From Parelaphostrongylus tenuis (lineage: Eukaryota; Nematoda; Chromadorea; Rhabditida; Metastrongylidae), in assembly GCA_019055375.1 (NCBI GenBank), contig JAHQIW010007276.1, positions 62,001 to 126,000 on the forward strand: DNA of 64,000 nt, read 5' to 3'. This document shows, one piece after another, positions 13,458 through 24,482 of this stretch; the first letter of the stretch is position 1; every line of letters starts with the position of its first letter. Made by a program: the position numbers and the translations under genes. The notes beneath the pieces were generated by a model. It worked only from the letters and a program-made list of their open reading frames with translations, was not told the origin of the DNA and did no database searches.

Positions 13458-13723
13458 AGAGGGAGGTCCGTGGAAGACTCACTTATAGGTCACTTAAATG
13501 ATAAGTGACATACTACAAGACTAAAATTAATCAGTAATCTTCACTAAACATCTCCACAACCATTAACTGCGAAAGATCACCAATCAGGCCGCCGCAAAAA
13601 AGTAATTTGCTTCTTCTGGAACTTCAGGACTTCTATTTCATCGATTTGATCAATGGTTCTCATTTCAGTAAATGAGTACATACATAGTGCTTTAAGCTAC
13701 ATATAACTAATAACGTTGAGGGT

Positions 13724-14087
13724 GGTCTTAAGAAAACACTCGGAATAAGGGTATAATATGACAAAAACTCCCACCAACGGGCAATCGACTGTACAACATT
13801 CTGAGTTGGGTGAAAATTTCACTTGACGTAGAGTGTAAAACGTTGTCTTCGATGACTTTCTGTAGGGAGAGTAGAGCTTTCGAGAGAACTGACTATAAAA
13901 AGATCGAAAGACGACGGGTTCTGCCCGGCTGACGAGTCCGCAAGGACGAAACACGTGTATCGGGCTGTACAAGAGCCCTTACCAGACCACATGATAAGCT
14001 GGTTCGAATAATAATAAAAAAGGATCTATTGGAATTTGAGCATGGTCTCAAGAAAACACTCGAAATAAAGGTAGAAATAACTTTCAC
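13724..14087 (+). mobile_element. Hammerhead-ribozyme element (retrozyme-like), subfamily H1, with 320-bp direct-repeat period
   Basis: The phrase GGTCTTAAGAAAACACTCGG at 13724 recurs as GGTCTCAAGAAAACACTCGA at 14044, a spacing of 320 bp, and an HHR core lies between them. An independent H1 copy at 51.37-51.70 kb has the same 320-bp spacing between its GAGACCACGCTC phrases. A unit with a part-duplicated end is what a slice of a tandem array, or reverse transcription of a circular RNA template, would leave. No open frame is expected or seen. Confidence 0.7.
13916..13978 (+). ncRNA. Type I hammerhead ribozyme (H1), core intact
   Basis: The core CUGACGA lies at 13929-13935. Stem II is GUCC/GGAC around a GCAA tetraloop (13936-13947), followed by GAA at 13948-13950. 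Stem III is the short palindrome ACACGUGU (13951-13958). The cleavage triplet is GUA, with the cut expected after 13959. Stem I is GCCCGG 13923-13928 with UCGGGC 13960-13965, extended beyond an internal loop by GGGUUC (13916-13921) with GAGCCC (13973-13978). Every invariant core base is present. The internal loop in stem I facing the stem II tetraloop fits the usual tertiary contact of natural HHRs. Self-cleavage is inferred. Confidence 0.85.
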
Positions 14088-14345
14088 AATTATTATTTGA
14101 GCCAACATGTCATGTGGGTCTGTTGAATGGGCTCTTGCACACCCCGATACACGTGTTTCGATCTTACAATCTCGTCTGTCTGGCAAAACCCTTCGTCTTT
14201 TAGTCTCTTAGTCAGTCTTCTCGGGAGCCCATTTAACAGACCACATGAAATATTGTCTCAAATAATAATTGTGATATATATTGAAATATGAGCGCGGTCT
14301 TTACAGAACACTCGGAATAAAGGTATAATATTATAAAAATAACGG
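14088..14345. mobile_element. H1 hammerhead element, head-to-head inverted pair with one HHR lost
   Basis: The minus-oriented tail TTATTTGAGCCAACATG...AGACC near 14.09-14.13 kb is mirrored by a plus-oriented tail (CATTTAACAGACCACATG near 14.23 kb, ending at GGTATAATATTATAAAAATA near 14.34 kb). The minus half keeps a decayed HHR and the plus half has none. The layout matches the 20.88-21.19 kb palindrome, but the centre is deleted. Confidence 0.6.
14142..14184 (-). ncRNA. Hammerhead ribozyme (H1), decayed
   Basis: On the minus strand the core box reads CAGACGA instead of CUGACGA, stem II is AT-rich with mismatches, and stem I (GCCAGA with UCGGGG) is broken. GAA, the ACACGUGU stem III and the GUA triplet remain. 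Predicted inactive. Confidence 0.65.
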
Positions 14346-14349
14346 ACAA

Positions 14350-15289
14350 ATAACTTTCTTTTCTACACTGCCAAACATTAAACTTTGCCAATGAGTACAT
14401 CACAGAATTAACCATACCAAATCGAACTGTTAACCTTGTGGTTGGAAGTTTACAGTTGATCAAGAAATATAGATTAGTATCGGCATTGGACGTCTTTATG
14501 ATTGACATGTTGAACTAGGATGAGGATGAAACAAAGCCATTTTATATGTACTTGAAGAAGTTGTGCTCTATAAAGTCAATGACGGGCAGTTTTCTCTATA
14601 CCTGGAATCACAATGACGACCAACATCTTTCCAAAATTTCTCACACTTCTGCAGGCCTTTAATTTAACGTTATTGAATATCTCTCATAGCTGCAACATTT
14701 TCACGTCCACCACGTTATAGTAAAATGATCTAGAGAGCTGCAACCCGATCATGCGAACTCTATACGGTTGATCTCAACGTGTAATACTCCGCGGAACTCA
14801 TAAAAGTTTGTAAAAAAAGATGCGTCGTTTCCAAGACGATTCTAATCTTGGTTCCCGATTTGTTGGCTAGGGTCATAAAACAGTTGTTGACTAGAATGCA
14901 GCCAACTTGATCTTTCCAGACGTGAAGAAGGTGCGATCCGACGACGCGTTTGCTCATTAAAAAACAGTCTATTAATATTTTACTTATTGATCAAACACGA
15001 GATAACATAGAGTCTATGAGGATGTTTTAAGCGTTTCTGAGATTTATACGTACAGTGGCTCACGTACGGTTCGACGGTATGACACGCTCATCAAGGCCAC
15101 ACACCCTACACTGAACATTACTTCAAAGCAGGAATGGGGAGAGGTTGTGGTGATAGCACGTGATATTCTGTTCCCATCATTTTTTCAATCGATGGATTAC
15201 GGCTGGTAGTGAATATGTAAACATCCATGTCATCGACTATAAACACTGTTTATAGCGAGGTTCAAAAACAGTCAATCAGTTTTAGTAAC
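14350..15289. other. No gene recognised
   Basis: No coding block or repeat of this window is identified here. The short open frames have no supporting motif. Confidence 0.4.
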
Positions 15290-15425
15290 AGTTTCTGATC
15301 TGCTAACGTTTTAACGCGTTTCTTTTTTTTAAAGCCGATGATTCGAGGCAATCGTTCACTGTCGTTCATCCGCGTTGTGGCAATTCGCTTTCGTCTCGCT
15401 CGAGTCGAACCTTCTTTAAGCCCGG
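15290..15425 (+). repeat. Dispersed repeat copy also present at 32.83-32.99 kb
   Basis: Shared order: CTAACGTTT...ACGCGTTTC, then CACTGTCGTTCATCC-like and TTTCG(T/C)CTCGCTCGAG phrases. The second copy is at about 32835-32985 in the same orientation. Function unknown. Confidence 0.45.
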
Positions 15426-16014
15426 GAAAAAAAAGTGTGATATCCCTATCATTATGATTAGCTCATTAGCAAAACAAAGCTTATTAGTAGACGATTTACC
15501 CTGGATATGTGGAGCTCGACCATGAACTTCTTCAATCGAGCAATACTTGACTAAGAGAAGTTTTGACTCGTTCAGGATGAAAGCGAAGTGTCACAATGAG
15601 GACAACCGACAGTGGACAATCGACAGGAATCATCGACTCAGAAGTACACAAAACGCGTTGAAGCGTTAGTCAAATAAAAACGGTTATCAACACTTCGTGT
15701 TATAGGCTTAATCAACAAAAAAAATATGATTGATTGGACATGCCGAGGTTGACTGAAAGTCGGTTTACAGTATACTGACAATTTTAAAATGCTGATGTCG
15801 TTACCTTCCAATGTTCTGCAAGGGATCAAACCGTTGCCTGAAATTTCCGTCTTTATTCGCACAAAGAGAGTAAGTCGCTTGTTTATGTAGCATGAATTCT
15901 CAAAACATTGCAACTTAGGCTTTCTTCACTTTTTCAAAAAAAAAACGAGCAAGCCCCACTCTCTAAATAATCATGTGATAAATGAAGCATCGTAAAAAGC
16001 TATAAAATATGAAG

Positions 16015-16270
16015 CGATCGATGCCGATCTCTAAGGAATGCGCTAGGCATCCGATTTCATCAAGCACATCGCTAGAGGTTATTGAATGCATTTCTGGCCT
16101 ATACAATAACGTGCGAAATCCTACCTATATGCCAATTAAATGGTGAATTCCTCAAAAACATGTCTGATGGCTAATATGCCTACATACAAAGGATGAAACT
16201 CTATGAGTCCGCAGCACGGATTGATCCAGGGACCGAGCCATTTTTCACTACAGGATATTTCTAATCACTG
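16015..16270 (-). repeat. SINE family A, decayed copy
   Basis: Reads like the reverse complement of the family A body: CTCTAAGGAATGCGCTAGGCAT followed by ATTGAATGCATTTCTGGCC. Compare the better copy at 34589-34885. Confidence 0.4.
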
Positions 16271-18769
16271 GTTTACAAGATCCCTGAAATATGGTAGCAT
16301 GGGAGTTCTAATTTAATGACTTGTGGCAGTACGACTTTTGTTTTCTCATAAGGTGTGTGTAGCGGTGATTACTAGTAAATCGCAACAACTGTTAGTTGAC
16401 GTCGAAAGCATTTACGCCGATTTGGTCTTCGTTGGTACCTCAAAATAGTGATGGTCATAATAAACGAATTCATCCCTGATGTTCTATTAATGTCCAACGA
16501 ATTGAGATGTAAGAAAATCCTATGATTGTATTTAGGGTGAAACGGCAATTTCATGAATTTCGTAACAGGATAGTGTGGAATGAAATAATGCAACACAGAT
16601 CTTCCGGAAGTATGAGCATGCAAAGAGGATGAAAATGCCATTTACTTTTCTGTTTAGCTTTTCAACTCAACAAATTTTGCTGCTTCAATGCACTTTTGTT
16701 GCAGGTAAGCCTTGTCTTTACGTGGGGCAGTCAGCATTATTGGGACCCGCGATGGATGGGTACTAATTAATGTACAACATCTTGAAAGATAGTAAAGTGA
16801 TTTCGATTTTATCAGATAGAATCAAAAATATATCTGGGATGTGAATCGCAATCAAAGATATCAGCATTCACACTGAAAATGTCTTTACAAAATTAGACTT
16901 TCGGAGAGCATTTGATTATACGGTAGAAGAATTGCCCATCTGATATTTGAATTTCTTCATGACGACATTAACCAGGAAATATAATCGCTTTTCGTAAGCA
17001 AACACAACAATCTAATTAGCAGCTTTAACAGTATTAATGGAAAGTTACGAGCTTAGTTATACAAGGGATTAGGAATTAGCCACAAGAAACCATCTAAGTA
17101 TGATGAATGGTTAAATCTCACATCGTACGTGCAGTTAAGATATGAATTAGGCAGCTAACTAAATTAACATCCTGTTGTGAAGCATATTACTACTTCGTTC
17201 TCCTTTATTTTTTTTGAATCAAAAATATATGATGGTAGAGCAGAACGAGCACGTGTTCAATGGAAACATAGATATGTATGATCGGCAGATTAGGGAATAT
17301 TCTGGATTGAGCTTCAAGAGAAATGCATTCACGATCATTATCACAACCGGCTTCAACCAATGACGAAAGTGAAGACATGTTCTGTCGATGCTAACTGAGC
17401 GAATCTTCTTCGCACGCATCTTAGTCCGTGATCGAAAATTTAGGCATCGTGGTTCACAAAAAACACTTATTAAACTTCACGTGTAATAAAGTTCAGCTTA
17501 ACCTAGAAATCTTCCAAAACTGAAATGACTACATCGCATTCTAAATAGACCTCTTACTACTATTACACGAATTTTTTGGACTTCAGTACATGTTTCACAT
17601 GCTAAGTCGATTTGAATAGTTTTATAAAGATCCGCGTAAAAGATTCGGTTGAGGAAAGAACATTTGTTGTTTTTTCTTACTTTCTTTCTACCATATTTTC
17701 CAGTGATTATTATCTTTTATACCTTCAATACCATTCGCTTTCACCTTCCATCAAAACCTGCCACCAACAGCATTAACAAGTTGCGGACCAAATGCATAAA
17801 ATTCAGGCACCGATCGCCTCACCGCATGCCACACAATTAGCATTGATGCGCGCCGCAGTTGAAATGAGAGTTCATTGAATGATGGAATAGCACAGAAAGA
17901 ATTTCTTGAAGGTAAATAAAATAAAAATAACCTTCATGTGTTCAAAAACTTCTTGCGCTTCAACGAGGAAACCACATCTTTCCAAAAAGAAATTTATTTT
18001 CGCTTTCATATAATATTTCTTCATATTTTATCCATTATTAATGATTATTCAGTAGTTTGATGAACACAGATTTCAATGCTAATCTTAGTTTCTGAAAGAC
18101 CTTCATATCACGTTTACTAACAAAAAGAAGACAACGATTCATATTCGAAATAGTTGGCCCATATCACTTGGAGCCACTTAATCGCCACGACAGATAAGAG
18201 ATTATAAAACGTTATCTTATACACGCATGTTTAGTAAGCAAAGCTCTCAGCTATACTATCGTTCCCTACTTTTCGATATGAAAGCCAAATTGATGTGGTA
18301 GCGACTAGTCTCCATCTCTTTTTTTTTACCTTTCTTTCGACAATGCTTTGAAATTGTATCTCAAGAACACCTTTCTTAAAACGTACGATTTCTGAAAAAG
18401 CATATATATGTGGGTATTTTCAGTAAGCATCTCGAGCAAGAGTAGAAAGAATGTGCATTGGTCAATTTCATGGACGAGAGTACTTTTCACCTTCTCGAAA
18501 ACGCGGGTTTTGAAGGGAATGTTCACATCTTTTCTGGTACCTGTAGCTTTACTGTCTTTTCTATTACATTTCACTACTTACAGAAGAATTCTCTTTTAGT
18601 GACGACAAAAGTTAGACTTCATTAGGAAATTACCACGTTGTCATTGGAGCACGCCCTCCAACCGCTGACCGCATTGCGCGCCTTCAAAAAATTAACGCGG
18701 TACACAACGTGCTAAGCAAATGCTCCTATTTACACAGCAGTTGTCTTCTTTGATAGTTTTCCTTTTATT
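16271..18769. other. AT-rich DNA, no gene recognised
   Basis: Several 60-90 codon open frames exist (for example minus 16372-16641 and minus 18326-18574) but none shows family motifs or consistent splice flanks. No known repeat of the window is evident. Confidence 0.35.
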
Positions 18770-18930
18770 TACTGTTTTCATTTGATCTTTCAGAGTGTAT
18801 TTTTACACTGTGCAGATCCCATTACTTCTGGCATTCAAATAGTTTTTTTTTTCTCTTGAACGTCGTTGAATACTGGTTGAGAGCGTCTTCTTGCAATCTC
18901 AAGGACAGTCTGGCTCTAGCGTTCGTTCTT
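18770..18930 (-). repeat. Dispersed repeat family D ('DVQEED'-type), copy
   Basis: The reverse complement contains GATTGCAAGAAGACGCTCTC, AACGACGTTCAAGAG and GAATGCCAGAAGTAATGGGATC, which match the family D copies at 25.7, 35.2, 36.2 and 59.3 kb. It may be the body of another tRNA-derived SINE, since the copy at 22.0 kb follows a tRNA-like head. Confidence 0.5.
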
Positions 18931-19122
18931 GTTTGCCGAAAAATGCTGGGGACCACAGCCATTCCGCCACGGCGCCTCCCTTTAGTACTTCTAGGTTAAC
19001 TATGTCGAATCAATACCCATAAATCTTGAGGGTTTCACCAAGACCCACATGTCTTGAGGATATCACCCTTTCACTAGTATCGTTATCATACAAACGTCAT
19101 TCATGTAGTAGGTCTTGTTATT

Positions 19123-19416
19123 ATGTGGAATCTACTGCGAGTCATCTTCGCGTTTCTATGTTATGCTATTTACAAATATTTTTCCTTGGAATCCAGAGAT
19201 AGTTGTGACACAATGTCCAGTTTTTTATCACAACTAATTACCAACTGTCGGGGATGCGAAGAATTTTTGCTGTCGTCTGCCAAGGACTCTTCAGAACGGC
19301 AGGGTTTGTTGACTACAGTCGTTTCCTCCATAACGGATAATGTAATAAAACTTCCATTTAGAGTTACAGAGTTGTACAAGCGAAAGAAAGGAGTGTTCAA
19401 GAATGGCTCCATGTAA
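19123..19416 (+). CDS. Hypothetical 97-residue ORF, signal-peptide-like start
   Basis: The first 20 residues (MWNLLRVIFAFLCYAIYKYF) are hydrophobic and could act as a signal or anchor. The rest is mixed polar sequence with three Cys (SRDSCDT, ITNCRGCEE) and a basic C-terminus. No splice acceptor or trans-splice site is obvious just upstream, and no family is recognised. It could be a small secreted nematode protein or chance. The overlapping minus frame at 19170-19412 is treated as a shadow. Confidence 0.2.
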   Translation: MWNLLRVIFAFLCYAIYKYFSLESRDSCDTMSSFLSQLITNCRGCEEFLLSSAKDSSERQGLLTTVVSSITDNVIKLPFRVTELYKRKKGVFKNGSM

Positions 19417-19884
19417 TCGATCGCTTGATTGACAGATATTTGGCAAAAGATCTATTCAAATGAGTTCTTGTAAAAATGAGTTAATGTCTCTATTGGCGGG
19501 AATATAATCGAATGTTTCAAAACCGTGATTACTCTTTCGAGGAAGACCATATTTTTTAGTACACTATCGCGATCTTCGCTTTGCTTTTCTTCAACCCATG
19601 TTTTGACACCTTCGGTAGCTGTAAACAATCACCACTCAACGGGAATAATCTAGAGAATGCAGATCGGTAATGGTAGAAATCTATGTCAGGCTGGAAGCGT
19701 ACTTAAAATTACAGTTTTAACTTTCTCAAAGAAACATCAGGCAAACCGATGAAGTAGATTGTATACCAACGTTCTCCTTTGTAAAATTTATCAAAATGTA
19801 AAATGTCGTGGAAATCTATTGACTGCGAAATTTTTTATTTTTCTGTCTTCTAGCCGAGAGACCATGTTGTGATTTTACATTCAG

Positions 19885-19990
19885 AAATGCTGAGTGATAT
19901 GGAAAACTTGGAATTTTGGGCGAGAATTGAACCTGTCATCCATATTTACCGCAGGCGTATGTTAGCCACGGCACTACTCCTGTCTAAGTT
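19885..19990 (-). repeat. SINE family B (tRNA-derived), decayed copy
   Basis: Contains GCTGAGTGATATGGAAAAC and GGGCGAGAATTGAACCTG, the reverse complement of the family B tRNA-like T-arm and its downstream part. It is mutated relative to the copy at 43.65-43.77 kb. Confidence 0.45.
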
Positions 19991-20599
19991 TTCCGAGTTT
20001 CGCAGATCACTCAGCCTTCCTAGTTATTTTGTTGTTTGATACTTTTACCTGAACAAGTTTGAATGCTAATAAAAAAAGAGGCCGTATTAGATGTATTTAC
20101 TATGTTTGAACAAAATTCATACGATACAATATGCAAAAAATTTCCAAAAATGATAAAGCAAAAATTGCAATTGAATGATAAATGGTAAATGAGGGCCCAC
20201 TCTACTTCAACTACTAATCGCTGGAAAAGAAGTTAGGTGGACATTATGGATTAGAGTTAGACTCTTCGATGTATGTGTACAGCTTCACACAATAAGACGA
20301 TAGATTCACCAGAAACAATCTGAAATTGTTAACATCGTCCTACATCATAGATAATAAATTGAAAACTGTTTCACACCATATATTCAAAAAGAAAGAAATG
20401 TTATTTTGAGCATAAGAACGATAAAGAACAAAGTGTTTCAACCCTTTACTATACTTTACATTAGGCAGTGTAGAAAAGAGTGAAGATATATATGACTTCT
20501 AAAATGACTTTCAGCTGCCTTCCTATCAATCAGGCTGGTGTTTTTACTCTCCCAAGCAAATCACGTTAGAGTTTTCAATTCACGAAGGGGATGACAGAT

Positions 20600-20680
20600 C
20601 GGCTTGCCCATTGCACGGATTTGAACCGACCAAATGGAAGACACCTCTATTCACTGCGCCACATGAACCTCTTTTAGGTA
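20600..20680 (-). repeat. tRNA-like SINE head
   Basis: The minus strand reads GGTTCATGTGGCGCAGTGAA (A-box-like) and then GGTCGGTTCAAATCCGTGC (B-box-like). There is no convincing acceptor stem, so it is more likely a tRNA-derived SINE than a tRNA gene. Confidence 0.45.
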
Positions 20681-20944
20681 TGCTGAGCTCAAAAAAGACA
20701 CTAAAATGTGACATGATCGCGCAAGCAAATTTACATTCCGATTTCTCAAGGTATTAACGAAGCAGAACTTGTGACTTCTCTCACTGACTGTAACCTTACC
20801 ATCTTCTGAACATTTAATTAGGAATATAACATATCTTTCATTTCGAGTGTTTTCTTAAGACCACACCTCAAATTTCAATATGCCTGATAATCATTATTTG
20901 AGCCACGCATGTCAGTGGTCTGTCAATGAGGGCTGACTTATAGA

Positions 20945-20987
20945 GCCCGATACACGTGTTTCGATCTTGCGATCTCGTCAGTCGGGC
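20945..20987 (-). ncRNA. Type I hammerhead ribozyme (H1), core intact
   Basis: Exact mirror of the plus-strand ribozyme at 21082-21124: stem I GCCCGA/UCGGGC, core CUGACGA, stem II GAUC-GCAA-GAUC, GAA, stem III ACACGUGU, triplet GUA. Cleavage is expected between plus-strand positions 20951 and 20950. Confidence 0.88.
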
Positions 20988-21081
20988 AGTTGCCCTTTCT
21001 CGTCTTTTGCTAATCTCGCTAACTCTTATTGTGGGGACTGGAGCACCCACAGAGATAAGCAAAAGACGAGAAAGGGCAACT

Positions 21082-21124
21082 GCCCGACTGACGAGATCGC
21101 AAGATCGAAACACGTGTATCGGGC
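21082..21124 (+). ncRNA. Type I hammerhead ribozyme (H1), core intact
   Basis: Stem I GCCCGA 21082-21087 pairs with UCGGGC 21119-21124. Core CUGACGA 21088-21094; stem II GAUC/GAUC around GCAA (21095-21106); GAA 21107-21109; stem III ACACGUGU 21110-21117. The H17 base is A21118, so cleavage is expected after 21118. As a monomer, stem III offers only two pairs with an ACGU loop, but its self-complementarity would allow stabilisation by dimerisation, as described for other short-stem-III HHRs. Confidence 0.88.
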
Positions 21125-21954
21125 TCTATAAGTCAGCCCTCATTGACAGACCACTGACATGCGTGGCTCAAATAATGATTATCAGGCATATCTAAGAATA
21201 TTTTCTTATTTAAATAAGCTATAGAAGAGCTATGATTGATCAGAATGAAGGTTTGAGCATTTCCATGCAAATTTCAAATTTTCTGTTGATTCTCTTCTAT
21301 CGAAAACTACTGGGCTTTTTAAAATGTTATTACACACTATTTCCAATGATCAATTCTTGACTAAATACGCACCGTCCAAAGCCATTTTCATTGACGGTAG
21401 CAATCAGAGGTATAAAATGGACTCTTCTTAGCATGCTCTTGAAAAAATCAGCGAAATGTTTCAAATCTCGTGATGACTTTTGTAGAAATATGATGTTCAC
21501 CTAGAAATGCAATGAACCATAACAAAAACTGTTATACAATTCTAGTCAAACTATCGTTTTTTGTTAGCAATAAGTTAGAGAATGAATGATTCTGATCCGA
21601 AAATGAAATATCAAAAAAATTTTCACGAAAGCATTAGAAATGAGACCGCTAATTTGCTCAAGTCTTTGGAATCACTGATAACACTCTCGAGGAGATATTC
21701 ACATACCTGACAGATAACACGATCTTTCGCGATTTCCTCAAGTACTGGAAGTATTTCTGTCCTGTTATGAACGTTCACAAGCAATTGGTAGATCAGCTTT
21801 GAGAATCACAATTTATCAATCAAATAACTACTTGCAATAATCATTGATATCAACGAAGATAACAACAGTGAATGTCAACTGACAAACTCAAATTGAATTT
21901 TAAAGATATAATATTGATAACAGTAGCAATAATAATGACAACAAAAAAGGAGCG

Positions 21955-22150
21955 TTACAGCGCAGTGGTTAGTGGTGCGGTGTATCGAAACCAAGGTAAT
22001 AAAAAACGCGATGGTTCGATCTCTTCTCCAATCACACCTCTCCAGGCAATAAACGAACACCTCAGCTCGGCTATTCCCAGTATTGAAAGAAAGGTCTCGA
22101 CCAGTTTTTCACGACATTCAGGTAGAAACGAAATTCTCAAGCAACACTGG
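21955..22150 (+). repeat. tRNA-like head followed by family D body
   Basis: A tRNA-like head (TACAGCGCAGTGGTTAGTGG, then GCGATGGTTCGATCTCTTC) is followed by a diverged family D segment (TTTTTCACGACATTCAGG). This is the clue that family D is a tRNA-derived SINE. Confidence 0.45.
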
Positions 22151-22334
22151 AAACAAGACGTGAATTCTCCAAGGTCATTGTGGAGGTTGATTGCAAGAAT
22201 ACGAATCGAATGCAGGGAGTGCTGGAGTGGTGTAATCTGTGATGACGGGTCGTGTAAAATAAAATAAGATCTATGAAATAGGAAAAATACTATATAGAAC
22301 AAATCCGATAATAATGCGAACCATTTGCTTTTTT

Positions 22335-23178
22335 GGGTACTATACGGTTATGAGGGGACATATGAAAAACCGATCACAATCGCTGGAGAGGAACTTTTCA
22401 TAGGGATGTAAGTGAGTATTCGAAGGCTGAGACTTCAGGCTACGGACCCAAGTCGCCGCTTTTCGAAAAAGTCTTCCTTTTTCACGATGTTATGGAAGGA
22501 AATTCCTTGCGTGGCAACGTGTTTATTCCTAGCCGGAAAGAGAGCTCTCTTTGAAATATTAATATTCATTAGATAGCGTAATCGTTTATGAGTCCAAAGA
22601 TGTGCTTATATTCTGAAGAGACCGTTTCTCTGCAACGCAGCAAGTAAAATGAGCTAAATTCGCATGTGTGGACAAAGGGGTCTTTGGCCAATTAACGTGC
22701 TTGCGCATGAGGCGACCATGTGAACTGCTGACGCGGTATTTCTCTACGCGTTCATATGCCCAAAAAATCGATGACCATCGCGTCATTGAACGTGGCCGTC
22801 TCACGCGCGGACACGTGATTTGGCAAAGGCCCCTTTGCTCACACATGCGAATTTAACTTATTTCACCTGCTACGTGGAAGGGAAACGCCACGTAGACTTT
22901 TCAGGATATAAGCACAGCGTTGGAATCAAAAACGATTACGCTATCTAATGACTACTCATAGCCTAGATAAAGAGCTCTGCCAGGCGATAAATATGCGCGT
23001 TTGCTACGCAAGGAACTTTCTTCTGTGACAACGTGAAAAAGGCTTTTTTGAGAACCCGAGACGTGGAGCTGTAGCGCGACGCCTCGGTTTTCGAATGGTT
23101 ACTAACACTCACATGAGAAATTTTTCTCGCGAATAAATCGGTTTTTCATTTGTCCCCTAGCAACCACAAAGAACCTCT
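22335..23178. mobile_element. Fold-back element, family F1, about 0.84 kb imperfect palindrome
   Basis: The whole element is an imperfect inverted repeat centred near 22.76 kb: GAGGGGACATATGAAAAACC on the left mirrors GGTTTTTCATTTGTCCCCTA on the right, TAGATAGCGTAATCGTTT mirrors AACGATTACGCTATCTA, and GTGCTTATATTCTGAAGAG mirrors the CAGGATATAAGCAC side. The two overlapping open frames at the centre, one per strand, are by-products of the palindrome. No transposase is present. Confidence 0.7.
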
Positions 23179-23724
23179 CTTTGATTCAGAACATAGATAA
23201 TTATAACAAAGGCTTACATGCTGATCAGGAATTTTTTCAAGAAATGCCTTTAAGTATATGCCGTGTGCACTTACGGATTTTGCTGAAATGACTATGAATG
23301 TGACAGATCAGCACAAATCAACGAAATGTGAATGGAAAAAATAAGAGTAAAAAAACGAAGGACCAAAAAATGTAGGCAAATATTACGTGAATTGTAATCA
23401 ATGCTTCCATCATTGTCTACAGCAGCCTGACGTGTCTTTGCTTTTACTTTAACTGAAATTGAGAAAGAAAAAGAAATTGTAAAAACAAGCTCCAAATTAA
23501 AGCATAGGTAGCTTTGTCAAAGAGACTCTTTACGATAATGAAAATCTGACATAAAAACATTGTTGAGGAATCTGATTAGGGTTGATGCAAAGTTTGTAAG
23601 ATCTGATGATGTTCTATGCTCGAAGTTACTTTGATATTTTGAACCCTCGAATATATAATCTACAAAAAAATTCCATTTAGGCTGTTGGAGCAGAACTGTG
23701 ATGTAAATTATATTTCCAAGAATG
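23179..23724. other. No gene recognised
   Basis: AT-rich sequence without a recognised repeat or coding block. Confidence 0.35.
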
Positions 23725-23865
23725 CAGAGTGATATGCGAAACTTTCGACTCCAGGCGAAAGTTGGAAGTGTTGGACCCGTGCGTTACTCATAGCGAGAGC
23801 TTGTGCTACCACGTACACCTCCGAGGCCACTACTCTGCCACCTGTTCTTCTTCCCAAAGTTTTGT
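23725..23865 (-). repeat. SINE family B copy
   Basis: GCAGAGTGATATGCGAAAC, TTTCGACTCCAGGCG and a region that reads on the minus strand as a B box then an A box. Same order as the copies at 36.75 and 43.7 kb. Confidence 0.5.
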
Positions 23866-24482
23866 ACATGGCTCACTATCCTTAAATCCCTGAAATTTCG
23901 TGTATGGCATAATCTGATTCAAGCCCTTTCTTAAAGTGATGTTGAAAAGCTTTCTACGACAATGTGTGTGAGCATACTAAACTCTATTGTTCATAGAAAA
24001 CGCTATCTCTATATAGAACTTGGAACGAATTTGAATCAAGCGGCATCATGCCGAATCTTGTTGATCCTTCATAAGCGTCATCCGTAAAGGTGGACTCGGT
24101 ATAATGACAATTGGGCCTTACCAGTTTGTGACAAAAAATTATTTTCAATATGACTACGTCTGGTTGACTCAAATCATTGGTACATCCATACGTCGTGCAT
24201 GTTATAGGCAACATTTTTCACAGAAAGCGAATGTGATCCATCTTACTTCATTCAAATCCACATGAACTTTCTGCAAAAGCTATCTCATCGTCTTTGAAAG
24301 AACTGAAGGACAAACTCTTCTATTGTATCTCATCTGTTTTTAAATACGAAAAAATTAATTATGAAGCAATTAGAAGTTAACACAGTAACTTCGAGCACGG
24401 CTTCATCAAAGCCGATTTGTCTGCACCAGGTCAACCTCATTAACGGATGACTTCTAATAGCAACCGATATGGTTAAAAGAAG
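23866..24482. other. No gene recognised
   Basis: No repeat or coding evidence. The minus frame at 23984-24214 has no recognised family. Confidence 0.35.

Larger units (their letters stand above)
10130..13485 (-). mobile_element. RTE-clade non-LTR retrotransposon, near full length
   Basis: An approximately 3.3-kb block that is richer in G+C than its surroundings. It carries, in minus-strand order, a 5' region (13.2-13.48 kb), an apurinic endonuclease domain, a linker, a reverse transcriptase and a C-terminal tail. The second, older copy at 46.14-48.61 kb shares the 5' region, the endonuclease and the start of the RT, which helps set the 5' limit near 13.48 kb. The 3' limit near 10.13 kb is where coding similarity ends. 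No clear target-site duplication or 3' microsatellite was seen. Confidence 0.85.
20836..21191. mobile_element. Palindromic hammerhead-ribozyme element (H1), two HHRs head to head
   Basis: Arms 20878-21011 and 21058-21191 are perfect inverted repeats of 134 bp with a 46-bp spacer, and pairing continues imperfectly into the spacer (ATCTC/GAGAT, and TGTGGG...CCCACA near the centre). Each arm has one intact HHR facing outward. Left of the palindrome, about 20836-20875 carries the H1 tail phrase TTTCGAGTGTTTTCTTAAGA in minus orientation; no matching tail follows the right arm. The absence of any mismatch between arms suggests recent formation or ongoing arm homogenisation. Confidence 0.8.

Noticed and set aside
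20868..21195. Two open frames, one per strand, starting with the same protein sequence
   Set aside because: They are translations of the ribozyme palindrome; identical starts are forced by the inverted repeat.
22586..22856. Overlapping Arg-rich frames on both strands
   Set aside because: They lie at the centre of the F1 palindrome and mirror each other.
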